In this document: one piece after another, positions 33,574-45,350 of the stretch | Layout: every line of letters starts with the position of its first letter | Numbering within the stretch: the stretch's first letter is position 1 | NCBI GenBank assembly: GCA_022376925.1 | Contig: JAIOJX010000004.1 | Span: 126,381,123 to 126,445,122, forward strand | Source of the DNA: Tragulus kanchil | Taxonomy: Eukaryota > Chordata > Mammalia > Artiodactyla > Tragulidae | DNA: 64,000 nucleotides | Reading direction: 5' to 3' | Notes under the pieces: generated by a model | What the model saw: the letters and a program-made list of their open reading frames with translations, nothing else | Told to the model about the DNA's origin: nothing | Databases searched by the model: none | Program-made: the position numbers and the translations under genes

Positions 33574-35735
33574 AAGTAGTCGGAACAACTTATGGGAAGG
33601 CTGTGAAATAAAAGAGAATATAGAAGATTTGACGAAGGAAGTTGGTAGGACTGAGAATAAAGTACATGAGGGAAGATATTAAGAAAAAATAGGTGAGGAA
33701 AAGCTAGTCTAAAGTTAGTTTGCTTACTTGGTTTTGTTTTTATTTTATGTTTGTAACATTTATAAATAGTTTATCATTTCAAAGGAACTATACCCTAAGT
33801 AGTAGGAGAAGTCATTGAAATATTTCAAGCAGTTATTTGAGTTTTGATAGATGTTATTTGCTTTTTGATAGATGCTATTTGATTTTAGAATTAATAGGCC
33901 ATAGTGTGTAAAATGATTGGAAATCCCATTGCTAGAATTAAGGTGATCAGATTATCAAAAGTGTCCAGGTCAAAAATGACAGAGTTTGGTGTTAAGCTTT
34001 TGGAAATGTACAGAAGAGAAGAGTAGAAGTAATATTTCAATATTTAAGAAGTAGCATCAATGACATATATGGGTAAGCAAGAGGAAGAAGTCAAAGATAA
34101 TAGTTGGATTTTTGTCTCAGGGATCTGAGTGAATGGAAAATGTATTAACTGTCGTAGAGAACAATGAGGAAGCACACTGGTAGGACACAGAAATGTTTAA
34201 ACATACTTCGTACATTGATTGTACTGCATTTTAGTTGCTAGAGGGACACTTAAGTGAAGCTGGTGGATCAGAATCTCCAGACATATCTCAGTATTAAGGA
34301 CATACATTTACAAATAGTGTGCATGCCATTGCAGTACAGAGACTGGCTGATATGAGATGCCTCATGGGGTGTGTGGAGTAAAAAGGAAAACAGAGCTTAG
34401 GACAGTACTCAAAGAAACATCAATATTTCAAGAGACGCAAAGAGGAGAAAGAGTAAACTAAAGATAGTTGGGTTTGGGGCACTCAAGAGATGAGTACAAA
34501 AGTCCCACAGAAGAGACGGAATAAATTGTTTCAAAAAGGAAGGAATGGATAATAGTGTATGTTGTAAGAAAATCAGGCCTAAATGTATTCCATGAGATAC
34601 ATCAGTTCTCTATCTCTTCCTTAAGGAGAAGACATTGCTAACAAAATGAGAATCAAGTAGTCGGAACAACTAGGAAGCGGAAAAAAAGAAATATGGGAAG
34701 CTGTGAAATAAGGAATTGGTTGGGTTTAGGACTGAGAATAAAGTACATGAGGGAAGATATTAAGAAAAAATAGGTGAGGAAAAGCTAGTCTAAAGTTAGT
34801 TTGCTTACTTGGTTTTGTTTTTATTTTATGTTTGTAACATTTATAAATAGTTTATCATTTCAAAGGAACTATACCCTAAGTAGTAGGAGAAGTCATTGAA
34901 ATATTTCAAGCAGTTATTTGAGTTTTGATAGATGTTATTTGCTTTTTGATAGATGCTATTTGATTTTAGAATTAATAGGCCATAGTGTGTAAAATGATTG
35001 GAAATCCCATTGCTAGAATTAAGGTGATCAGATTATCAAAAGTGTCCAGGTCAAAAATGACAGAGTTTGGTGTTAAGCTTTTGGAAATGTACAGAAGAGA
35101 AGAGTAGAAGTAATATTTCAATATTTAAGAAGTAGCATCAATGACATATATGGGTAAGCAAGAGGAAGAAGTCAAAGATAATAGTTGGATTTTTGTCTCA
35201 GGGATCTGAGTGAATGGAAAATGTATTAACTGTCGTAGAGAACAATGAGGAAGCACACTGGTAGGACACAGAAATGTTTAAACATACTTCGTACATTGAT
35301 TGTACTGCATTTTAGTTGCTAGAGGGACACTTAAGTGAAGCTGGTGGATCAGAATCTCCAGACATATCTCAGTATTAAGGACATACATTTACAAATAGTG
35401 TGCATGCCATTGCAGTACAGAGACTGGCTGATATGAGATGCCTCATGGGGTGTGTGGAGTAAAAAGGAAAACAGAGCTTAGGACAGTACTCAAAGAAACA
35501 TCAATATTTCAAGAGACGCAAAGAGGAGAAAGAGTAAACTAAAGATAGTTGGGTTTGGGGCACTCAAGAGATGAGTACAAAAGTCCCACAGAAGAGACGG
35601 AATAAATTGTTTCAAAAAGGAAGGAATGGATAATAGTGTATGTTGTAAGAAAATCAGGCCTAAATGTATTCCATGAGATACATCAGTTCTCTATCTCTTC
35701 CTTAAGGAGAAGACATTGCTAACAAAATGAGAATA
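33574..35735. repeat. Tandem duplication D7 (period 1,081)
   Basis: Copy 1 is 33574-34654 and copy 2 is 34655-35735. From 33648/34729 onward the copies look identical. The first ~75 bases of copy 2 are garbled relative to copy 1 ('GGAACAACTAGGAAGCGG..' versus 'GGAACAACTTATGGGAAGGC'), although the offset is kept. The content resembles decayed dispersed repeat DNA and no gene is seen. Confidence 0.94.
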
Positions 35736-35744
35736 ACACTATTT

Positions 35745-36308
35745 CAAGTCAGAGTGCAGTAAGTGTTCTTACAACCTAACACATCATCCACTCATAATAG
35801 GCATTTTATATATTATTTCTGCCAGCAGTGTGTGAGTTCTAGTTCTTTCTTGTTAACGTGATATGATCATTCTCTTTAATTTATGCCATTCTACTAGACG
35901 CATAGTAGTATCTCACTGTGGTTTTAATTTTCATTTCCCAAGTAACTAGGAATATTGGCCGTCTTATCACATGCATATTTACGATCCACATATCTTCTTT
36001 GGTAAAGTGTCTGTTTAAATATTTCACTTGTTTTATTTATTGGGTATTTTATTTCTTATTGCTAAATTTTTAGGGTTCTTTACATATTCAGTATATAAAC
36101 CATTTGTCAGATATGTAATTTACAACTTTATTCTTTCAGTCTGTGGGCTGTCTTTTTATTCACTAAACAGTGTCTTTTGAGGAACAGAGTTTTGCATTTC
36201 AATGAAATCCAATTTGTTATTTTTTTAAACTTTATGTATTATGGTTTTCCTGCTATAGCTAAGAAATCTTTGTCTAATTTGTTTGTGATAATGTTAAGTA
36301 TGCATTCT
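35745..36308 (-). mobile_element. Old L1 (L1M-type) fragment, antisense
   Basis: 'TAGTATCTCACTGTGGTTTT', 'AATTTTCATTTCCCAAGTAA', 'ATCTTCTTTGGTAAAGTGTC', 'CATTTGTCAGATATGTAATT' and 'CAGAGTTTTGCATTTCAATG' follow the order of antisense mammalian L1 3'-region sequence. Diverged and non-coding. Confidence 0.75.
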
Positions 36309-36390
36309 TTTTGGGAAGCCAGCTTGACAATGTCTTAAAATTTAAACACCAATTTACCATGTGATCCAGTTATTCTATTCCCAGGTGTTT

Positions 36391-36601
36391 GCTGCTGCAT
36401 AGTCACTTCAGTCGTGTCTGACTCTGTGTGACCCCGTGGACTGCAGCCCTTCAGGCTCTTCTGTCCATGGGAATCCTCTAGGCAAGAAAACTGGAGTGGG
36501 TTGCCATGCTCTCCTCCAGGGAGATCTTTCCAACCCAGGGATGGAACCCAGGTGTCCTGCATTGCAGGCATATTCCTCACCACTGAGCCATCAGGGAAGT
36601 C

Positions 36602-36652
<51 letters not shown>

Positions 36653-36830
36653 TACATACATAGGTAAACATAATATAACATAAATTGAAATGTTTGCATG
36701 AATTGAAATGCTAAATTCCTTCAGTTGTGTCCAACTCTCTGAGACACCATGGACTGTAGCTCTCCAGGCTCCTCTGTCCATGGAATTTTCCAGGCAAGAA
36801 TGCTGGAGTGGGTTGCCATTTCCTTCTCTA
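36391..36830 (-). mobile_element. Composite Bov-tA insertion: full unit, TA/CA microsatellite, headless unit
   Basis: A reverse Bov-tA (36391-36602) is followed by (TA)n(CA)n at 36603-36662, a ~50-base linker and a second Bov-tA body without tRNA head (36712-36830). The whole block is flanked by ATTCCCAGGTGTTT (36377-36390) and ATTCCTAGGTGTTT (36831-36844), so it may have inserted as one dimer-like (BOV-A2-type) element. The microsatellite then expanded at the unit junction. Confidence 0.8.
36603..36662. repeat. (TA)n(CA)n microsatellite
   Basis: About 14 TA units, then about 10 CA units and CATACATACATA. Likely length-polymorphic. Confidence 0.92.
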
Positions 36831-36999
36831 ATTCCTAGGTGTTTACCTGAGAGAAATAAAATCATATGTGCACACAAAAACTTGAACATAAATATTCATA
36901 GCAACTTTATTTGTAATATCTCTCCAAAATGGAAATGGCCCAAATATCCATCAGTAGTTTAATGGCTAAAGAAATTGTGGCATATCCATACAATGGAAT

Positions 37000-37218
37000 G
37001 CGGGTGTGCATGCTAAGTCGCTTCAGTTGTGTCTGACTCTCTGACTCTTTGCGACCCTATGGACTGTAGCCTGCCAGGCTCCTCTGTCCATGGATTCTCT
37101 AGGCAAGAATACTGCAGGGGGTTGTCATGCCCTCCTCCAGGGTATCTTCCCGACCCAGGAATCAGACCCAGGTCTGCATTGCAGGCAGATTCTTTACTGT
37201 CTGAGCAACCAGGGAAGC
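37000..37218 (-). mobile_element. Bov-tA SINE (reverse) with 14-bp target-site duplication
   Basis: 'CATGCTAAGTCGCTTCAGTT', 'GGACTGTAGCCTGCCAGGCT', 'CTCTAGGCAAGAATACTG', ending 'GAGCAACCAGGGAAGC'. CCATACAATGGAAT is present at 36986-36999 and 37219-37232. A small local repeat ('GACTCTCTGACTCTTTG') sits near the left end. Confidence 0.93.
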
Positions 37219-37510
37219 CCATACAATGGAATAGTACCCACCAATGAAGGGAAGCCTATTGCTAACAAATGTACTAACTGGATGAATATTAAAATAATTA
37301 TATGGATGAAAGAAGCCAGATGAAAAGCAATAGTATATTGTCTGATATCATTTATATAAAATCCTATAAAATGCAAACTAACTTATATAACAGAAAAAGA
37401 ATGAGAGATTTTGGGGACAAATAGTAGGGTCAGAGAGGAACAGGGAGGATGTTTACAGAGAGGCAGGAGAAAATTTGGGGAGATGATTGAATATGTTTAT
37501 TAATTTGATT

Positions 37511-39813
37511 GCAGTAATGTTTTCATGTGTGTACTTATAGATCAAAAATTGTACATATGCAGCTTATTGTTTGTCAGATGAAATCTTGACATGCTGTTTA
37601 ATATTATATTCATACTCCAGCATCCACCTGCACCAATTCAACTAAAGAAAAAGAACTAAAAAACAACCCAGTAAAACAAAACACATAGTGTTTATTCTCG
37701 TGATTTGATCAGATAACTCACTCAAAATCAAAACAGCTAAAGTTTCATAGATTTGTCTAGTAATTTTTCACCCAGAATGAGAGAACTCTGAGAATTAATG
37801 ATGCAGCCTTGACAATCTGGTGACAAGTTACAAAATGTGTCCTCTTTTGCCTTAGCCTCTCACACACTAAATTGGAATAGATACCTTTCAACAAAAAATA
37901 CTTCTCCCTAATTTCTAAATAAACTTCCAGAAAATAGTATTAGGAATTTTTTTTTTCCTTTTTCTTTGCAAGGATCTATTTTTCATGGATTTGGAAATTT
38001 ATTTTCTTCTCTGTTTTGTTTTCTCATAAAATTTTCCCAGAAACAGATGTCTTAAAATTATATATTGGAAAACCTAAAAAAATGACTTCACAGCTGCAAC
38101 GTCTAAAACATGTTTTCGCATTTCACAATTCTTTCAAATACTTTGGTTTCTTGACTGCTGTGTTTTTAAAAGATACTCCTCAATTTTCTTTGTTTTTAAT
38201 GTTTGTTGTAAAACCCTAGCACTCCTATTACCTTTTTTGAAAGATTAATTGAATTTTTTTTCAAATTTTGGTTTTGGACATATCATTTAAAAACATTTAA
38301 TTGGCAAAATGTATTTTACCCTATGGGGTTAAATTTATTTTATCCTTAAGTGGAGAATAATCCTTGTCTCTGATTAAAACTTTTCAGTAGTTTAGGATAA
38401 AGTCAACAGTTCTCTGCTTGGTCTTGTGGGGCTGGAATAAGGAGGAGTAAAAGAAAGGATATCAGCCCTGAATATTCTCTCATCTTCACCTTTGTATCAA
38501 ATCCAGGCCCATGGAAGGGAGACTTATAGAGGAGCTGTGGGCTCTTTCATCCCTAGACCTCAGTAGAGAAGGCTACATGACCTCCATAGATACCTGGCCT
38601 TTGGATACTTGTTCCATATAGCAAGGGAGCAATGAGGTGAGGATGTTGGAATATTGGGGGGGGTTTAAAAAAATTTGGGAGGGGCAGTAATGTTTTCATG
38701 TGTGTACTTATAGATCAAAAATTGTACATATGCAGCTTATTGTTTGTCAGATGAAATCTTGACATGCTGTTTAATATTATATTCATACTCCAGCATCCAC
38801 CTGCACCAATTCAACTAAAGAAAAAGAACTAAAAAACAACCCAGTAAAACAAAACACATAGTGTTTATTCTCGTGATTTGATCAGATAACTCACTCAAAA
38901 TCAAAACAGCTAAAGTTTCATAGATTTGTCTAGTAATTTTGCACCCAGAATGAGAGAACTCTGAGAATTAATGATGCAGCCTTGACAATCTGGTGACAAG
39001 TTACAAAATGTGTCCTCTTTTGCCTTAGCCTCTCACACACTAAATTGGAATAGATACCTTTCAACAAAAAATACTTCTCCCTAATTTCTAAATAAACTTC
39101 CAGAAAATAGTATTAGGAATTTTTTTTCCTTTTTCTTTGCAAGGATCTATTTTTCATGGATTTGGAAATTTATTTTCTTCTCTGTTTTGTTTTCTCATAA
39201 AATTTTCCCAGAAACAGATGTCTTAAAATTATATATTGGAAAACCTAAAAAAATGACTTCACAGCTGCAACGTCTAAAACATGTTTTCGCATTTCACAAT
39301 TCTTTCAAATACTTTGGTTTCTTGACTGCTGTGTTTTTAAAAGATACTCCTCAATTTTCTTTGTTTTTAATGTTTGTTGTAAAACCCTAGCACTCCTATT
39401 ACCTTTTTTGAAAGATTAATTGAATTTTTTCAAATTTTGATTTTGGACATATCATTTAAAAACATTTAATTGGCAAAATGTATTTTACCCTATGGGGTTA
39501 AATTTATTTTATCCTTAAGTGGAGAATAATCCTTGTCTCTGATTAAAACTTTTCAGTAGTTTAGGATAAAGTCAACAGTTCTCTGCTTGGTCTTGTGGGG
39601 CTGGAATAAGGAGGAGTAAAAGAAAGGATATCAGCCCTGAATATTCTCTCATCTTCACCTTTGTATCAAATCCAGGCCCATGGAAGGGAGACTTATAGAG
39701 GAGCTGTGGGCTCTTTCATCCCTAGACCTCAGTAGAGAAGGCTACATGACCTCCATAGATACCTGGCCTTTGGATACTTGTTCCATATAGCAAGGGAGCA
39801 ATGAGGTGAGGAT
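37511..39813. repeat. Tandem duplication D8 (period about 1,172)
   Basis: Copy 1 is 37511-38644 and copy 2 is 38684-39813. They are separated by a ~39-base spacer of low-complexity G and A runs ('TTGGAATATTGGGGGGGG', 'TTTAAAAAAATTTGGGAGGG') that matches neither flank. Differences are T-run lengths near 37948/39120 and 38256/39427 and single changes (TTTTTCACCC versus TTTTGCACCC). The unit starts inside old L1 sequence. Confidence 0.95.
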
Positions 39814-40398
39814 AGGGTGAGCATATCTTCCTGTTCACATGGGGTGGTCCTGGTTTGGTTTACACTTGATTTTTTTTTTTTTTGGCATACTTATCAGTGA
39901 GTGTCCTTATCACTGTCAAGAGTATCCTGGTTTGAATGATGAAGTGGCGCAGATCTCCTCCATCAGTCTGGAGCACCTTTCTCATAGTAGTCACAAGGGC
40001 TGGTTGCTGAAAACTCACAGCTTATCCTTCCCAGGATAGTTGACCTCTGCTGAATCAGATGCAACATTACACAGGAAGTTATGGCTCCAATTCCCTACCC
40101 TCCCACCCCAGCAGCCAGAGGCTGAAAACTAATAGGCCAGGTTGATTTCCTTGCTCATGGTAGGGCCAACTCTAAAGATGCAACTTGTGCTCCAAACTTC
40201 CCATGGAATTAGACTAAAGCTAGTCTTTAGCTGAGACCACACGCTTGCTTGTTTTTGTTTGGTTTGTTATTTTGGTTTGTTTTCTGCCTTATACCATTTC
40301 ACTTCCTTTCTCCTTAGAATCCTTGATCAATCAATTATTTACACAGGGATAATGCTGAAATTGGTGCTGAGAAATGAGCTTTAAAAATGGGACTCTAG

Positions 40399-40704
40399 GG
40401 CTTCCCCTGGTGGTCCAGTGGGTAAGGACACTGCCTTGCAGTGCAGGGGACGCCGGTTTGATCCCTGGCCTGGGAGGATCCCGCGTGCCGCGGAGCGGCT
40501 GGACTGATGTGTCCAGTCACCTAGCTGGAGCTCTGGGGCGCATGCGCCCAGAGCCGGCACTCTGCGACAACAGAGGCCACCGCGATGGGAGGCCTACAGG
40601 AGCCAAGGAACAAAGACGGATGAAGATAGAGAAATGGAAGACCAATAAAAGTGGTCTGGCCATCCCCCTCCCTCCCCACCCCACTGCCCTCCCCCCTCCC
40701 AAAA
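40399..40704 (+). mobile_element. Composite tRNA-headed SINE, locus 4
   Basis: Head 'GGGCTTCCCCTGGTGGTCCA', A-box-like TGGTCCAGTGG, B-box GGTTTGATCC, body 'GGCTGGACTGATGTGTCC', 3' block 'GGAACAAAGACGGATGAAGA' and 'GGAAGACCAATAAAAGTGG'. It ends C-rich with an A-run and lacks the AAATAAAT tail, so the 3' end is shorter than in loci 1-3. Target-site duplication AAAAATGGGACTCTAG (40383-40398) / AAAAATGGGAGTCTAG (40705-40720), one mismatch. Confidence 0.86.
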
Positions 40705-41498
40705 AAAAATGGGAGTCTAGAGTTAGATAACTCACTAGCCATATGGCAGAGAGAACCCAACCAGGTGAAGCAATTTAGCACACACACCTTACCTTGCTGG
40801 AAGATAAGACCTTACTTGCTTACCTGCAGTTAGGTAAGTGCCTTTCAACACAATGCTTTGCTTCTTCAGCACCTGCCTTTATACATTTTCTTGAGCATCA
40901 GGGTCCATAACTAGGATTAAATCTCAGGAAGATCTGTTAAGGGAAGTGTTGGGTCTGATAGGGAAGAAGAATTATACTCCAAAGAAAATGTAAAATCTAG
41001 CTAACATGGGTTGGCAAGAAACTCAGTGGTTAACATAATTACTAATACTGAAGTGGCTTCCCATCAGTCTGGAGCACCTTTCTCATAGTAGTCACAAGGG
41101 CTGGTTGCTGAAAACTCACAGCTTATCCTTCCCAGGATAGTTGACCTCTGCTGAATCAGATGCAACATTACACAGGAAGTTATGGCTCCAATTCCCTACC
41201 CTCCCACCCCAGCAGCCAGAGGCTGAAAACTAATAGGCCAGGTTGATTTCCTTGCTCATGGTAGGGCCAACTCTAAAGATGCAACTTGTGCTCCAAACTT
41301 CCCATGGAATTAGACTAAAGCTAGTCTTTAGCTGAGACCACACGCTTGCTTGTTTTTGTTTGGTTTGTTATTTTGGTTTGTTTTCTGCCTTATACCATTT
41401 CACTTCCTTTCTCCTTAGAATCCTTGATCAATCAATTATTTACACAGGGATAATGCTGAAATTGGTGCTGAGAAATGAGCTTTAAAATGGGACTCTAG

Positions 41499-41800
41499 GG
41501 CTTCCCCTGGTGGTCCAGTGGGTAAGGACACTGCCTTGCAGTGCAGGGGACGCCGGTTTGATCCCTGGCCTGGGAGGATCCCGCGTGCCGCGGAGCGGCT
41601 GGACTGATGTGTCCAGTCACCTAGCTGGAGCTCTGGGGCGCATGCGCCCAGAGCCGGCACTCTGCGACAACAGAGGCCACCGCGATGGGAGGCCTACAGG
41701 AGCCAAGGAACAAAGACGGATGAAGATAGAGAAATGGAAGACCAATAAAAGTGGTCTGGCCATCCCCCTCCCTCCCACCCCACTCCCCTCCCCTCCCAAA
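41499..41800 (+). mobile_element. Composite SINE, duplicate of locus 4 in D9
   Basis: Copy of 40399-40704 with shorter A and C runs. Confidence 0.86.
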
Positions 41801-42154
41801 AAAATGGGAGTCTAGAGTTAGATAACTCACTAGCCATATGGCAGAGAGAACCCAACCAGGTGAAGCAATTTAGCACACACACCTTACCTTGCTGGAAGAT
41901 AAGACCTTACTTGCTTACCTGCAGTTAGGTAAGTGCCTTTCAACACAATGCTTTGCTTCTTCAGCACCTGCCTTTATACATTTTCTTGAGCATCAGGGTC
42001 CATAACTAGGATTAAATCTCAGGAAGATCTGTTAAGGGAAGTGTTGGGTCTGATAGGGAAGAAGAATTATACTCCAAAGAAAATGTAAAATCTAGCTAAC
42101 ATGGGTTGGCAAGAAACTCAGTGGTTAACATAATTACTAATAGTTGTCACTTTG

Positions 42155-42772
42155 TGTGGAGTTTCCTCAAAAAACTAGGAATAGAGCCACCATAAAACCC
42201 AGCAATCCCACTACTCTGCATATACCCTGAAGAAATCAAAATTGAAAGAGACACATGTACCCCACTGTTCACTGCAGCACTATTTACAATAGCTAGAACA
42301 TGGAAACAACCTAGATGTCCATCAGCAGACAAATGGATAAAGCTGTGGTAAATATATACAGTGGAATATTACTCAGCCATAAAAAGAAATGCATTTGACT
42401 CAGTTCTAGTGAGGTGAATGAATCTAGAACCTATTATACAGAGTGAGATATGTCAGAGAGAGAAAGATAAATATTGTATACTGACACATGTATATGGACT
42501 CTAGGAAGATGGTCCTGATAAATGAATATGCAGAGCAGCAATGGAGAGGCAGACATGGAGAACAGTCTTATGGGCATTGGTGTGAGGGAGGGGACTATGC
42601 TGTGGGGCTAGGGCATCTCAAACAGGGGCTCTGTGGCATCCTGGTGGGGTAGGGAGGGGTATGGGAGGGAGGTTCGGGATGGGGGAGGACATATGTATAC
42701 CTATGGCGGATTTGGGTTGATGTGTGGTAGTAAACAACAAAACCCTGTAAAAAAATAAAATTGGTAGAAAAA
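42155..42772 (+). mobile_element. Young 5'-truncated L1 3' end with 13-bp target-site duplication
   Basis: L1 ORF2 end ('AGCCACCATAAAACCCAGCA', 'TGGAAACAACCTAGATGTCC', 'TGGAATATTACTCAGCCATA', 'AGTGAGATATGTCAGAGAGA') leads into the ruminant L1 3' UTR with its G-rich tract ('GGGAGGTTCGGGATGGGGGA') and an A-rich end. AGTTGTCACTTTG lies on both sides (42142-42154 and 42773-42785). Length 618 of a usual 6-8 kb, so a typical dead-on-arrival insertion. Confidence 0.92.
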
Positions 42773-44800
42773 AGTTGTCACTTTGGAAGTATTAACAGAG
42801 ACATACTTAAACAAACTTCAAGATACCTCTCAAACACTAATATTTTACAATGATTTTCATATAGTACTTTGTTTCAACTAAAAACTCTAGCTAAAGGTAT
42901 AGATATCTTTATATTTCCCAAGCGTAGCTTAGATAAATTAGCAGTTTTGACTCAATTTTAAGATCTTATCAAATAAATGAAAATTTAAACATAATAGTCT
43001 ATATTTGATAACTCTATTATATTTTTATCAATATCTATTAAAATGAAAATTACCTTATTCAAAGTAAATTATGCTTAAATTTTATTTCTGAGTATATTTT
43101 CCTAGTGTTCTATTATATTAGCACTCTGAAATTATTTTAATTATATTGAATTTGAAGAAACCTTAGTCTATAATTTATAATTACTCCGGGTATGAGATCG
43201 GAAATTAGTTAAGGGGTCTCCTTTCCAGGATCAGAGTCTCATATATTTTCAAAAGATTCCTGAAGGAAATTACTATATAACCAGATTTCCACAGACATCT
43301 CCCAGATAGAGAAAATAATTTGATATATTTTTGATCTGATTGAAAAGTATTTAACTGAATGCTAAATTTATTATCTCCATGTATATTTATACAGAGCAGT
43401 GCCAAATGATCATTTTATGAAGAAAGAAAAAGGTTTTAATATTTCTTGATGAAAACAACTCTATTTGGCATAGAAAGTTCAGGGAGAAGAAAGAATGGGT
43501 GGTTTGTATGCAGATGAATACATGAGTGTATAAAGATACAGGGAAACACTATGCATGCTTATTATGGCAGATCTTTCCATTTGAAGATGCACCTTTCACA
43601 GCATAAATACCTCTGAGACCCTCTTCCAGTTGTTTTAGTATAGTGGTGATCTTCTATCTGAGATGCTTGGTCCTAGGTCTTCCTCAGTGGAATATCAGTG
43701 GTCATAGTCTCAAACAGGGGCTCTGGGCATCCAGGTGGGGGGTGGGAGGGTATGGGAGGGAGGTTCGGGATGGGGGAGGACATATGTATACCTATGGCGG
43801 ATTTGGGTTGATGTGTGGTAGTAAACAACAAAACCCTGTAAAAAAATAAAATTGGTAGAAAAAAGTTGTCACTTTGGAAGTATTAACAGAGACATACTTA
43901 AACAAACTTCAAGATACCTCTCAAACACTAATATTTTACAATGATTTTCATATAGTACTTTGTTTCAACTAAAAACTCTAGCTAAAGGTATAGATATCTT
44001 TATATTTCCCAAGCGTAGCTTAGATAAATTAGCAGTTTTGACTCAATTTTAAGATCTTATCAAATAAATGAAAATTTAAACATAATAGTCTATATTTGAT
44101 AACTCTATTATATTTTTATCAATATCTATTAAAAATGAAAATTACCTTATTCAAAGTAAATTATGCTTAAATTTTATTTCTGAGTATATTTTCCTAGTGT
44201 TCTATTATATTAGCACTCTGAAATTATTTTAATTATATTGAATTTGAAGAAACCTTAGTCTATAATTTATAATTACTCCGGGTATGAGATCGGAAATTAG
44301 TTAAGGGGTCTCCTTTCCAGGATCAGAGTCTCATATATTTTCAAAAAGATTCCTGAAGGAAATTACTATATAACCAGATTTCCACAGACATCTCCCAGAT
44401 AGAGAAAATAATTTGATATATTTTTGATCTGATTGAAAAGTATTTAACTGAATGCTAAATTTATTATCTCCATGTATATTTATACAGAGCAGTGCCAAAT
44501 GATCATTTTATGAAGAAAGAAAAAGGTTTTAATATTTCTTGATGAAAACAACTCTATTTGGCATAGAAAGTTCAGGGAGAAGAAAGAATGGGTGGTTTGT
44601 ATGCAGATGAATACATGAGTGTATAAAGATACAGGGAAACACTATGCATGCTTATTATGGCAGATCTTTCCATTTGAAGATGCACCTTTCACAGCATAAA
44701 TACCTCTGAGACCCTCTTCCAGTTGTTTTAGTATAGTGGTGATCTTCTATCTGAGATGCTTGGTCCTAGGTCTTCCTCAGTGGAATATCAGTGGTCATAG
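42616..44800. repeat. Tandem duplication D10 (period about 1,092)
   Basis: Copy 1 is 42616-43707 and copy 2 is 43708-44800. The joint lies in the L1 G-rich tract, which is altered at the start of copy 2 (GGGCATCCAGGTGGGGGG versus GGCATCCTGGTGGGGTAG). Later differences are single-base A-run changes. Confidence 0.94.
43708..43864 (+). mobile_element. L1 3' UTR tail, duplicate in D10
   Basis: Only the last ~157 bases of the 42155-42772 L1 reappear, together with its right target-site copy. It has no left boundary of its own, so it is not an insertion. Confidence 0.88.
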
Positions 44801-45350
44801 TTGCAAAGACAGTTCAAGAGGCCAGTGTCTGGGCTCCCCTCACTCTGTATTCAGTGAGAGCAGCTTCATTTTTGTCTGCCTTAATCATTGGGCTTCTAAA
44901 TAGGATTACCTTTGAGGAAAGATACAATTACACTTGAAAATCATTGCCTTAGTTGCCAACTAGCCAAGAGGAAGATGATCATAGATTTTTGTCCTAATTG
45001 ATTTTACCTGCTAAGGTGAGTCTTTTGCTTGGACTAACAAGTTAGTCATCTTACCATCACACCTTAATATCACTGGCAAGGATCTCCGTGTTGTGTCTGG
45101 GTTTGCTTTATCTTGGAGTACTTGCTATTGCAAGCTTCTGCTCTTTGTCACACTCGTGTCCTGGCCAGCCTTTGCTGAACCTGAGCTTATTCTCCTGCCT
45201 GTACTGACCTGGAGGCCTTTCCAGCTCATAGACATCACTTTCTGCTTGACTTTTGATAGCATCTAATGCCAGTATATGCATAGCCAGTGATCCACTATTT
45301 CCATATATAGTTCTTTCCTAATACTGATTAAGTTGCAGACATATCATGTA
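44801..45350. other. Non-coding, no recognised element
   Basis: Nothing classified. Confidence 0.5.

Larger units (their letters stand above)
36309..37600 (+). mobile_element. Old L1 3' end (sense) broken by nested SINEs
   Basis: Three pieces (36309-36390, 36845-36999, 37219-37600) read as one L1: 'TACCATGTGATCCAGTTATT', 'GAGAGAAATAAAATCATATG', 'CCAAATATCCATCAGTAGTT', 'ATCCATACAATGGAAT', 'GAAAGAAGCCAGATGAAAAG'. The next pair of features are insertions into it, each bounded by duplicated L1 target sequence. Strand change at about 36308 suggests an inversion or a neighbouring L1. Confidence 0.78.
39941..42142. repeat. Tandem duplication D9 (period about 1,101)
   Basis: Copy 1 is 39941-41047 and copy 2 is 41050-42142. 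The joint is noisy: 'GAAGTGGCGCAGATCTCCTC' in copy 1 is 'GAAGTGGCTTCCC..' in copy 2. Both carry a composite SINE with the same target-site duplication. A-run and C-run lengths differ around the SINE. Confidence 0.94.
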
